From positions 3,224,001 through 3,288,000 of the forward strand of contig NC_033567.1 of assembly GCF_001680005.1 (NCBI RefSeq): 64,000 bases of DNA, given 5' to 3'. The DNA comes from Plasmodium coatneyi. Lineage: Eukaryota; Apicomplexa; Aconoidasida; Haemosporida; Plasmodiidae. Numbering within the stretch: the first letter of the stretch is position 1; every line of letters starts with the position of its first letter. Under the pieces are notes generated by a model. That model was given only the letters and a program-made list of their open reading frames with translations. It had not been told where the DNA came from and did not search any database. Below, piece after piece: positions 1 to 10,260 of the stretch. A program made the translations under genes and the position numbers.

Positions 1-1122
1 TGGTTTTATTTATTGTAAATCGTAGATGACATAACACATGTTCAAAGCTTTTTCGCGCCAACTTTTAAGTAATCAGAGAATGTATATGTAGGTATATGTG
101 ATGCATGTACGCCTTCCATGTATATTATAAAAGTGAATGCAAATGTAAATATATTTATTTGTTTACTCAATTGTTTGTTCATTTTATTTATTTATTTTTT
201 TTTTTTTACATCACATGCGCACTCCCCCTGTAAGTGTACCTATGTCCCGCTGATGCGAACGCTAACATGTAAGGAAGAGAAGACCCCCTTGGTTTTGGGC
301 TCTGCTTAAGCGAACGCTTTGAATTCCTGAATGTAGCAAACGTGATCACAGCAAAGCGAACATTCCTTCCCTACCTCTCCCTGTACATGCCATATACACG
401 CATTTATTGCGCTTCCGCTTGAGGGGCATTATATATAAAAGCACACACAGTATATACAGCATATGCAGCATACAAACGCGTATAATTTTTTTAACCCCTG
501 GCTCTGCCCACCCCATAAGAGTTTCCTTATTATTCCGTGATCAACCAGAAGAAGCAGAATTTATTTTCTTTTTTCTTCCCATTGTGATAAACATGCAAAT
601 CGAAAGCGAAGAAAAAAAAATATTTTTTTTTCATTGTGCTTCGTTTATTTCTTACATCCCTTAATTTTTTTTTTTTTTTTTTTAGTTAAACATAATTATT
701 TGCTTTAAAGTTTTTTTTTTTTTTTCCACAGCAGTATTTAAAATATTTATGAAGCCATTTTAGAAGCGCCCCTATTTTAAATTAGCTATCTGGCACATTT
801 TTTTTTTTTTACAGCATACGTATGCAGGGCGTACCTTTTTCCCTATTTTTAGCATTTATAAGTTTGTGCGTTCCATTCACCATATACATTACTACCGTAT
901 TTGTAATGTACATCCCTTTTTAACGTGTCATTGTGAAGGATATTTCTTCAGTATACACACACGTTGGTCGCAGTTTTATTAAGATTGGCATACGTATTTA
1001 TCCATCTCCGCCCTTTTCCATTTCTGATTTTGTGAAATAAAGGAGACGTCGAAAGACATCCCATTCGCCCGAATTAATTACGCGTTTTACTTTAATACTT
1101 AATTTCCCCGTTGGTGTTGAAA
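1..1122. other. Intergenic, 5' flank of EXP2
   Basis: No gene is visible. The stretch holds several poly-T runs (for example about 665-683 and 711-725) and short low-complexity open frames that lack codon bias. It presumably contains the promoter and 5' leader of EXP2, whose start codon is at 1123. Confidence 0.6.
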
Positions 1123-2208
1123 ATGAAAGTCAGTTACATTTTCTCACTCTTTTTCTTCCTGATCGTTTATAAAAATACGACCACCAATGTTGTGCAATGT
1201 GGCAACTACAGTGATTTAGCGGCAACGAGCGCCTTAACAACCATAGTCAAGGACCCAATTAGGTAAGCACGGCGTGGCACCTCGTCGGAAACCCCCGTTA
1301 AGCGGTGCTAAGTGTTCCGCATATTTTTCAAATCTGTCTGAAGAATACAAACTGAGCTACATTTTATTTTATTTTATTTTTTTTTTTCCCCTCCAGTTTA
1401 ACCATCAAAGATTTGTATGAACATGGTGTGAAGGACCCAGTCACAAAACTTATTCATAAAATCAAGAAAGTAGTGCGCTATAGAAAAGTTTTGAGATGGT
1501 CCAGAATATGGTGGGTACTACTCGTTAGAGAAATTGTCGGAGATAATGCCATTGAAAGGAAAACTGAAAAGGTACATGCTCATTTGAAAGTTTATATGTT
1601 GCGAAATTTATCATTATGGGGGACACGCTCAATGTAACAAAATAAATATGAACTGTTCATAATTTTTTTTTTTTTTTTTTTTACCCACCACCGTGCAGGC
1701 CTTACGAGAAATCTGGGACCAGTGTACCATTGCCGTGTACAACAACACCCTTTATGCCATCGAGTCCAAGCCATTGCTATTCTTGCATGGTATTTTGAAC
1801 GAGTGCAAAAACAACTTCTCCACAAAATTGAGACAAGACCCAGGTTTGATTGTAGCCAAAATAGACCAAATATTAAAGTCCCAAATATATCGTTTCTGGG
1901 TATCAGAGCCATATTTGAAAATCGGAAAGTCGGGCATCTTCTACACCAGAATCAACTCCAAAAATGTGCCTCCTCTACCCAAGGAATGCACTTTGAAACA
2001 CTTGTCATCATACATGGAGGAAAAATTAAAGTCTATGGAGTCTAAGAAGAATATTGAATCGGGCAAATATGAATTTGACGTGGAATCGACGAAAAATTCA
2101 ACCGATGATAGCCAGGCGGATGAGGAAGATGAAGATGAAACTGAAGAGGACGTCTTTGAGGATGAATCCTTTGAACAGAAAAAGGACGAAGAGAAGAAAG
2201 ATAAATAA
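1123..2208 (+). CDS. EXP2: Exported protein 2 (EXP2), PTEX pore / vacuolar-membrane channel
   Basis: Three exons join in phase: 1123-1262, 1397-1571 and 1699-2208, giving 274 aa. Residues 1-24 are a hydrophobic signal peptide (MKVSYIFSLFFFLIVY...). A helical region follows, with the segment RWSRIWWVLLVREIVGDN suited to membrane insertion. Two cysteines (in DQC and NEC) probably form the intramolecular disulfide known in this family. The last ~45 residues are strongly acidic (DEEDEDETEEDVFEDESF), as in known EXP2 proteins. In Plasmodium, EXP2 oligomerises in the parasitophorous vacuole membrane, forms the membrane pore of the PTEX translocon with HSP101 and PTEX150, and also serves as a small-solute channel. 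I recognised it by sequence; length is close to the P. falciparum protein (about 287 aa). It faces RCL1 tail to tail. Confidence 0.95.
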
Positions 2209-4046
2209 AATGTAGTGGGAGGGCACTGAAGTTTGTGCTTTTGTGCTTGTGTCTTTGTTGGTATCACCCCTAATTCGCTCGCCCGGTTTGTTTGTCTGCC
2301 TATCAGTCGGTCGGTCCATATTTCCCCACCGTAAGTTACGAACCTTAACCCGACGCGCACCCCTTGACGTGTATTTCCGATGAACAGGTGGATCCCAGAT
2401 GGAGTGAGCAGAGAACCCAATGAACGTTCGAAAAAGACCAAATGTTGTATGCACAAGGTCCAGAAAGAATTTTTTTTTTATTCCCAGATGACGATTTTTG
2501 TAGGACAATTTCTTCCCGATTGGCTTCGAATCGTACCGACTTTTGTAGAGGCCCATTTATCACCTGAGTAGAACTCCCCTATCCAGAGACGATTGATTCT
2601 AAATACAACGGCGCATATGCTTAGCTACCACCTGGGATAGAGACACATATTTTCCTGCAACGTGATAATTAGTTGGGGTATACGTGGCTTGTGCGTGCAT
2701 GTGATGACTCTTGCGCATCCACATTTATACAACGTACAGGAGAGGGAAAAAAAAAAAAAAAAAAAAAGGGTTCCATCATCGCATGTGTATATATGTATAT
2801 GCTTATATACTTATAATTCCATAGCCATAAGAATATTCCACGTTTTGAGTTGCCGTTACGATTTCTCGTTCATCCATCGCGCCTTGCTCGCGTACGGCGA
2901 TTTTGCTCCATTTTGCGCCGCTTTTTATTTCCTATATAATTATATCACAATTTCTATAAAGTCCTTTCTTGCGCTATCTGCAATTATATTTCTTTTTTAC
3001 CATAAAAAATAAAATAGTGTTATTTTGCCCTTTTCCATATTTATCGTGTTTATCATTTTATTCCTTTTTTTTTTTTTTTTTTCCAACAGAGTTCCATCGC
3101 AATACATTTACAGCGTCGTTTATTTATCCGAGTATTCATCCCTTTTAAATGTTTTTTCTTTTTTTTTTTTTTTTTTTTTTGTCTTTAATTTTATACTTGC
3201 ATGGGAATTTTTTTAAATTTTATGTTTTTATCTTTATTAACTTTTTCCTCTTTAATAGATTTTTCCTTTTTCTTTTCTGTCTTTTTTTTCTTTTTTTTTT
3301 AGACTTTTTTAAAATTAATAAGATTTTCTTACATTTATTTTTAAGCATAAAGAGGAACCTTTTCTCATTTCCGCCTGTCTAAAAGAAAGTTTTGGCTGTT
3401 TTGTTAAAAAAAAAAAAAAAAAGAAGATATTTTCGAAAAGGCGTGCACAGCTTCTGCCTTTTGCCTTTTTATATACCCGTAATAACCTAACCCAGCTTCG
3501 CACTGAGGAGCACGCCGGAAAGGGAACAAACACACATTCGCAAGTAGGAGCGTGCACAAACATGTGCGCAGAAACCAACTAAAATTACGCTGCATTGTGC
3601 ATTTTGCTTTGCATTATTTTGCTACACCATTGCAGTGTTTGTGCTAAACAGGGGTGCCAAACTGCCCCAAATTTATGCGTATTCTTCCCACAGGGGGGCA
3701 CAAAACAGGAAAGTCTACAACTAAAGAAATAAAAAACAAACAAGTTGACACGCTTACGTTAGAATGTTCAAACGTTGGAGCGGGCACCCGTACGTTTAGC
3801 CCCGCTTCGACGTGCGGCTGACGCTTACACATTCTGTGCGTGAACCAAAAAAGTGAAAAATTGAAAAGGCAACAAAATGGCACAGTGGCACAATGGCATA
3901 ATGACAAACAAAAAAAATCCACCGCTAGGCACACACACTATGGCGAATTAAATTGGAGGTGTGCTTCCTACGCAGGGGAAACTGACGCATGGGTGTAGGA
4001 GTTCCTTCGCGGATACCTGTACGAACAACCCTGCAGGTACCACCCG
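2209..4046. other. Intergenic between convergent EXP2 and RCL1
   Basis: About 1.8 kb between two 3' ends with no supported gene. It contains an A run near 2747-2767, long T runs near 3065-3082 and 3160-3180, and an A run near 3405-3422. The open frames here are made of homopolymer-rich, Phe/Lys-biased translation and look non-coding. It should hold the 3' UTRs and polyadenylation sites of both neighbours. Confidence 0.55.
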
Positions 4047-5376
4047 CTAAAAGGTCTTCTTAGAAATATTGCGATAGCCTATGCCCACACACTTGATCAG
4101 GTAGGAGTGGTCCACTGGGGACTTCTCCACTTTCTTAATATCAAACACGACATTGAAAAAGTCCCTCAGCAATCTCATCAGCGCAATGGAATATGGCTTT
4201 ACCATGCTCAAGGAAATTTTCGAAACGGCTAAGTCATTTCCCAGGGCCATGTACAACAAGGGCAGCCACTGGTAGTTGGAATCGACCGACGGAAGCCCCT
4301 TTATTTCGTTCATCATTTTAAGGGCTATAAAAAATCCCAGCCGTTCGTATATGTCTGCATCATGTAGGGTTATATTCTGTTTTTCTGCTTCGGCGCTGCG
4401 GTGCCTTATCTCGGGTTTGTTTGTTGCTTCATCGTCCGTTACTTCGTCACTCATTGCTTCGTCCTGGTCATCAATTTCGCCTCCTTCACCCCCCTTGTTT
4501 AGGACGCCCCGTGCGTGGTTCAAGAAAAACTCGTCCACGCACAAGTCCGTGGAATATACGCACTTATTCTTCGTATGGGCAAACAAGGAAAAGGAAATAA
4601 AATGATTTTGTGCTTTGAAATTCTTTACCTTAGCATCCTCCGCTTCTATGCTGACATATGGAGTAAAGTTGAGTAAATTCTTTTTGGCAAAATTCATCAA
4701 TTTGTTTCTAAACACAACAGATATTTTATTGCAAACAATTGTCCCACTTATTTTTTTAACCACCCCAGCGTCATTCATGTCGAAAGGTTCCACTGTCTTC
4801 AGGTTATTCATAAAGAAGAGAACTTCCCCTGAAGGGTCTGACCGTATTCCTCTTCTCAGAATAGTAATGTTCAAAAAATAATCGTCTAATTTTAAAATAT
4901 TTTTAAAAAAGTGTTCACTCACAATTTTACACGTATGAACAGTCGCATCGGTAGAATCATCGGTTATTCCTTTTAACGTCAATTTGACTGGGTTTTTAAA
5001 AAATGGAGTTACCATAAGGAGGAACTCAAGGAAGTAGGTAATACTTCTTTCCTTTCCACAGTGAAATGTATTGTCCAAATCACTTATCCTCACTTCATCA
5101 TTTACGTTCCCCATTAAAAATCCTGGTTTGAAATATAACTCATCTCCTTCTTCATTGATCTTGATCGTTGTATCGTCGCATAATTTGTCGATCAGCTTTA
5201 GCAGCTTTGCTTCATACTCCTGCAGACCTTCCTTTTCAACTCCATCACCCTGGTCATCTCTCCCGGATTTTTTTTTTTTTTTTTTTTTTCCTGATATTTT
5301 TAATGGTTATGGCTTTCCCGCTGATCATGCTCAAAGCTAGTCTGAACCGCAGGAAGTTGCTCCCTGTGAATTCCAT
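4047..5376 (-). CDS. RCL1: RNA 3'-phosphate cyclase-like protein RCL1 (18S rRNA processing), frame broken in a poly-A run
   Basis: The protein has the RTC/RCL1 fold signature. The N-terminus begins MEFTGSNFLRFRLALSMISG, matching the family's 'FRLRIVLATLSGKP' start; then come FKPGFLMG, KLTLKGITDDSTDATVHT, ILRRGIRSDPSGEV and the C-terminal GIGYRNISKKTF, equivalent to 'GIGFTNTSKK' of yeast Rcl1. RCL1 is a nucleolar U3 snoRNP factor needed for 18S rRNA maturation and lacks cyclase activity. The start at 5376 is preferred over 5114 because the residues between them are conserved in the family. Those 5' codons and the remainder are in different frames: a 22-base A run (5268-5289 on the plus strand as T) leaves one extra base. 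Removing one A gives 442 aa. An acidic insert (about residues 300-330, DDQDEAMSDEVTDDEAT) is typical Plasmodium low complexity. Upstream it is divergent from the small VMA21-like gene. Confidence 0.82.
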
Positions 5377-7447
5377 GGTGAAGAACTGTTGGCTAGCTTC
5401 TGGTAAGTACGTATAACACGTGATAAATATAGGCTTGAGCGTTGTTTAATCTATTGAGGAGGTTTCCCACTTCAGACTGTCACTCAATTTCATGCTATAA
5501 AGTTTGGAACTGCGCGAATTGACCATCCCCTTTTTCGGGAGTTCAATTCCTCCCTTTTTTTGAAATACCACCTGGGAAACCTTCCTGTAAAACGTTTTTG
5601 GGAGAATGTCCTTATGACGCAGTTGGGTTCATCCTGTCCCGTTGTTCAATCTTTTTTTTCGCGTAACTTTATTTGTTAAAAAGCGTCATGGAGAAATAAT
5701 GTACCCTCAAGCGGGGGTATAAATATTGTTCGAGATGGGAGGCTATTTCCTTCCTTTCAATTTCGCTATTAGGCCAAAAAATTTTCAAAAAAAAAAAAAA
5801 GAGTAACAGGAATAAGAAAAAGAAACAGAAGTAGCATTGCCTTCCCGCCACTTTATTGCGAGAATTTTACCACAACATTCCGCAGTGGCCCTTTAACAGC
5901 GCAAAACGGAGAAAACACTAAAAAAAAAAAAAATACGCCACAACAGTGCCTACTGTAGGAATTACATATTTCGCCTCAACATAATATTAAAGAATAAGGA
6001 AAAGTCACGTCGGCCAAATTCCCTACATGCGCAGTTGTAATACTTTTACGATTTCGATACAACAGGCAAAAATTATGATCATATTTAGGACATTAAAATT
6101 GCCAATCCAGAGGGCCTTTTTTCCGAATAATATATATTATATGCTTTTCCAGTTGTCCCAAAAAAATATATTAAAAAAAAAATAAAAAAAACGGACAGGA
6201 TAATTATCCCAAGCCCGGTAAAATTATTTTCCACTTTTTTTCATTTATCATTAATTTTTATGATGTCAAAGATTGGGGGGCCGTTCTCCTCGTTTAAGGT
6301 GGCCATGAAGTAAAACCTGCACCTCTTCGTTGCAACATTATGATTATGCCACATTTAAAAAAAAAAAAAAGAGGAATCTGCAATTTAAGGACGCATGTCT
6401 GTTCGCAAAAATGAAATATAGGAAAAATGCCGCGCAAAGTGTGAAGCGGCGAATGCTGAAGGAACGGGTCTGAAATTTTACAACACGTTAAAACATTTTT
6501 TATTTTACTTCATTCTGCTTTATTTTATTTTTATATTTTTTTTTTGTTACACTTGTCCTGTCAAGCGATCACCAAAGCAGTTTGTCACGCATCTTTCACA
6601 GAGCACGACGGACATTACACAATGAAGAGGCACAGCCCCGCCGCACTAAAATTTAACGTCTATAGCAGGAACTAACATTATATGCGTCTTCATCCCCATT
6701 AAGGGGGGGCGCGCAAAAGGACCATCTTCTCTCTTCCCCAATTGGCAACTTTAAACATGTTCATCCTTCTTATGTTATCCTTAAAAAAAAGGACTTAGAC
6801 GTCCACGAAGGCGTGCTCTGAAAAAAAAGGCACACCTTCGCGAAACATGAGGTTGGTGGAGGGAGATAATTTTTTTTTTTTTTTTTTACCATTAAAAGGG
6901 AAAACGCCCCGTGTGTACGTACAATGGTCTTGTGCCATTTCGCCCCTCTCATGAAACGATTTTATTCCCCTTTGGAGAAAACGCTGACAAAACGAAAGCA
7001 CAAATTGTATATATGTAACTCTTCGGTTTAAATTCAGAAAATTCAGTTTCTCTTTTTCGCGTTGCATATGATCATTCTTTGCACATATGCTGTAAAAAAG
7101 TTACAAGTGGGAACACCACCTTATTTTAGCAAAGGAGAAAGCATTTTGCAAGTAGCACACGTGTGAGGTTAAAAAAGGCGCAAGCTGTTTCCTTCCCATT
7201 TTCGCCCCCTTCACCAAGCATCATAACACTGATTTTTCACCAAAGCACACGGCGAAGTGTTAAAATTATTCGAAGCAATGAAAACGCCATAACTACGGAC
7301 GGAGAACTAACCAAACGAAAGCATACAGAAAAACCAAAGCGTGGGAGTAAAACACACTTGGGAGAATAACCTGTACGCACTTTTGCAAAGCACACTGCCT
7401 TTTTTTTTTTTTTTTTTTTTTTTTGAGCGACCCCCCTCTCCTACACA
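5377..7447. other. Intergenic, divergent promoter region (RCL1 / VMA21-like)
   Basis: About 2 kb with no supported gene. It holds poly-A runs (about 5788-5800, 5919-5932, 6358-6371), a T run near 6870-6887 and a ~24-base T run at about 7401-7424 just before the small plus-strand gene. No RNA gene could be recognised. Confidence 0.55.
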
Positions 7448-7660
7448 ATGATTTCAGTAAAATTTGTCCTTATCCTGTTCCTAATGATGCTTATGTCTTT
7501 TCCCTTCATTCCCTTCCTCATGCACAAATGGTCCCTAAATCGTAATAACGTCTTTTTTGCCCTTCTGATCATACTGATGACAATTCCCTTCTCCATAATT
7601 GCGTCATACTCGTACGAGAGAATAAACAACCAAGATTTGTATAATTCGCATGAAGACTGA
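7448..7660 (+). CDS. Small two-helix membrane protein, VMA21-like (V-ATPase assembly) candidate
   Basis: A 70-aa single-exon ORF. Residues 4-26 form one hydrophobic helix (VKFVLILFLMMLMSFPFIPF) and residues 35-53 another (VFFALLIILMTIPFSIIASY). They are separated by a short basic turn (MHKWSLNRNN), and an acidic tail (NNQDLYNSHED) follows. This layout and size match VMA21, the ER chaperone that helps assemble the V0 sector of the vacuolar ATPase. VMA21 proteins have two helices, a conserved Pro in helix 1 and a polar ER-retrieval tail. Sequence identity is too low to be sure by eye. The ORF has normal codon use and sits alone between two long non-coding stretches, with a clean AUG context (cacaATG). 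Alternative: another small secretory-pathway membrane protein. Confidence 0.55.
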   Translation: MISVKFVLILFLMMLMSFPFIPFLMHKWSLNRNNVFFALLIILMTIPFSIIASYSYERINNQDLYNSHED

Positions 7661-8384
7661 GGGGGGTGGTGAAATAATCAACACGAGGAAGTGATCCAAT
7701 GAAGCGTTGGCAGTGTGATGGGGAGAGGAAACATATTTTTCTTTTTTGCCACATGTCTATGTATGTCCAAAGTGGCCGCGAAAACGTTATGTCATCGTGG
7801 ATGATGGCATGCACAGCGAAAAGGGCTTAACGCATTTGCAACGAATCGAAGGAACCGCAGACCCAACTTCGCACCACAGGGTATCCCCATTCGTGGGACC
7901 TCCAAACGTGCATATAAGCACATTCGTCTGCATGCCGTCCTATTTTTTTTTTTTTTTTTTGCGTCTTTTTTGTTAAAATAAATTCCGCCTAATGATCAGT
8001 TAAGTTATTAGAAAATATTCCTTCGTGGAAAGTTTCCCATTTGTGCAAAACTTGGCAACATTTAAAATGTAGTAAAGGAAAAAAAAGGCGGGCACTCAGT
8101 GTGCGCCTTTTTTTAGGGTACCCCTCTTTGCATGTGTGCAAATGGTCATACGTAATGTTTTGCGAATGGTTGGTGGTAAATTTACTCCGCATAAGGGGGC
8201 ACGCTACATGATTGTGAATGCTGCTGGGGAGGCGCATAAATGAGGCCCACATATGTACAAACATATGTAAAAACATATGTGCACACATACATACACACAC
8301 ATGTACATATATTTATATACACATGACACGTAAAAAATGGGACGGCGCAAGGGGGCTGAGGTAATGGCCCGTCTGAGAGGCCCC
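7661..8384. other. Intergenic between convergent VMA21-like gene and proteasome beta gene
   Basis: No gene seen. It has a T run at about 7942-7959 and a cluster of ACATATGT-type 8-mers with CA-rich sequence at about 8250-8325 (three close copies of acatatgt spaced 12-14 bases apart). Confidence 0.5.
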
Positions 8385-9209
8385 TCAAATGGTCACGAGC
8401 TGAGCCTCTACCTTGTTCTCTGTCATAATTCTTAGTTCGTAATTTATTTGGGTGAGGAGAAATCTCTTCTTCAATTCTTCAAAGCACTTTTTAAAAATGA
8501 GTAGGGCTTCATCTAGACTCATATTCTCATGGTAGTACTTATCCAGGATGCCGTTCACTAGGTACGCACCGTATCCGTGTGCGCCTTTGTTCACAGCGTC
8601 CATGTTGCTTAGGTAGTCGCACCAGTAGAGTTGGTAGCCGTCCTTCTGCGGGGGGGGGTGAAGAGAAAGTAGGTCCGTTCGTTATGAAGCACAATGGATA
8701 CAAACCGATTTTTCTCTTTTGTAACGTGGGTAAACAGATCAAGGAGATATACACACACACACAAATGCATTTCTACTGCAAAACGGGGAACCACTCAGAC
8801 ATGTGTGATTCATCCATTCGTCGCCCCCATATACGAAGTAACTATTTCTGCACACCATTAGTGATGCCTCTCTCCTCCTTACGTTGTCGTATCCAGCTAT
8901 GAGGCAGTTCACCTCGTAGGGGTTTCTCCTCAAATAGTAAGCCAAATTCTTGCGCGTAAAAAAGGCAAAAGATTTCACAAACAAATCGGTGGAGTTCTGG
9001 TACTGGTACAGGTGCACATTCTTCCTTATGAATTCACCAAACTGAATTCTATCCCCAATAGATCCGCCCAGCAGTAGGCATTTGTTTCCGTTAATGTCGT
9101 AAAACTTGGTTTTGTCGTCATTTTTTAACTTGATTATTGAATTGACGCTGTACGTATCTGCCGCCAGGATTATGAAGTTTTTGCCTTTCAGGCCTATTAG
9201 CGTATCCAT
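8385..9209 (-). CDS. PSMB2: 20S proteasome beta subunit, PSMB2 (beta-4) type, non-catalytic
   Basis: Two exons: 9209-8883 and 8645-8385, joined in phase 0 across a 237-bp GT-AG intron, giving 195 aa. The N-terminus starts directly at MDTLIGLKGKNFIILAAD without a propeptide or the catalytic N-terminal threonine, so this is one of the structural beta subunits. The motifs match human PSMB2 closely: GDRIQFGEFIRKNVHLYQ (human GDTVQFAEYIQKNVQLYK), FTRKNLAYYLRRNPYEVNCL, IAGYDN, DGYQLYWCDYLSNMD, AHGYGAYLVNGILDKYY. It would assemble into the inner beta ring of the 20S core particle in nucleus and cytosol. The start lies about 30 bp from an 11-bp minisatellite (9241-9360). Confidence 0.93.
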
Positions 9210-9240
9210 GGGTTAGCGGTTGGTGTGGGGAAAAAAGCGT

Positions 9241-9360
9241 ATTCACTGGGGATTCACTGGGGATTCACTGGGGATTCACTGGGGATTCACTGGGGATTCA
9301 CTGGGGATTCACTGGGGATTCACTGGGGATTCACTGGGGATTCACTGGGGATTCACTGGT
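9241..9360. repeat. 11-bp minisatellite upstream of the proteasome beta gene
   Basis: Unit ATTCACTGGGG. Ten perfect head-to-tail copies start at 9241 and recur every 11 bases to 9350, followed by an eleventh copy (9351-9360) ending in GGT instead of GGGG. It begins 31 bp upstream of the proteasome start codon, so it lies in the promoter or 5' leader. It is not the Plasmodium telomere heptamer. Confidence 0.95.
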
Positions 9361-10260
9361 GAGCTATCTTCGTAGGCAAATTGGGAACCTGACAATCTCC
9401 TCAGCAATTATAATTTCGGAAAAGAAAAAACCATTCAGTCGTTAAAGCGGAGTTGGTCCAAGTAAAAAAAAGAATCGCAACACATATAATTAGCCAAAAA
9501 GGTGAAACAGCACAAACAGTGTTATACCGCTCCGCTTGTATTCTTCACTTTTAAGGAAAAAAAAAAAAAAAAAAAAAATTCCCTCACAAAAAACCTTTAA
9601 AATGTTGCGAGTGTAGCGAATATGCCCTTTCCAACTTATGTGCGTGCAAAGAGGGCGTGTCGACCTAAGTTCGCTCCCATTTTTGCGTAAATCTGAGGGG
9701 GAAATGGTAAAATGCGCTGCCTTCCTCAGCACAGATTGGAGGAACCATTTCCCTTTCGACGCAAGAGGGGTGAAGAGATGACCCCCCCGAAAACGTATTT
9801 TCCCTTAACATTATTGGAAGCCATGAACAGCTCACCAACCTTGTGTACGAGTGTGCTCCCCCCCACAACCCCTTAAGTGCGCAAATTCCTAGGCAAGCGC
9901 GAAGCGGGGTTCAGTCCAGTCGATCACGACACGCAGGGCGTCATTGTTACCATCACTGCATCGTCACTGAAGTTATGTAGTGAAGCCAAAGCGGAAGAGA
10001 AACCACACCAACGATGGCTTCTTCTAGCCGCTGGAGGGGAAAAACGCGCCTGCTTAAAGACTCACCATCCTAGGCAATCCCGGGACGTCCCTCGACAGGG
10101 ACACGACAGGAAAATGTCACGAACATGTCGCGAATATGCCACCAATATGTGCAGTACGCAAATGTGCCCACGTGTATGCAAATAACCCACTAGTGTAATG
10201 CGAAGAAACCGCTTCCTGTTCACCATTTGTGAAGTGAGGCAAACTGATCGGTGAACAGAA
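9361..10260. other. Intergenic, divergent promoter region (proteasome beta / 10261 gene)
   Basis: About 900 bp without a supported gene. It contains an A run at about 9557-9579. The plus-strand frame at 9877-10185 is open but has no plausible start context or family features, so I treat it as non-coding leader sequence. Confidence 0.5.

Noticed and set aside
1592..1912. Minus-strand ORFs over EXP2
   Set aside because: Antisense to a confidently recognised gene.
2662..3382. Phe/Lys/Tyr-rich plus-strand ORFs
   Set aside because: Created by T-rich sequence and homopolymers between two 3' ends.
9241..9360. Telomere-like or CRISPR-like array
   Set aside because: The unit ATTCACTGGGG is neither the Plasmodium telomere heptamer (GGGTTYA) nor spaced as a CRISPR array; no variable spacers.
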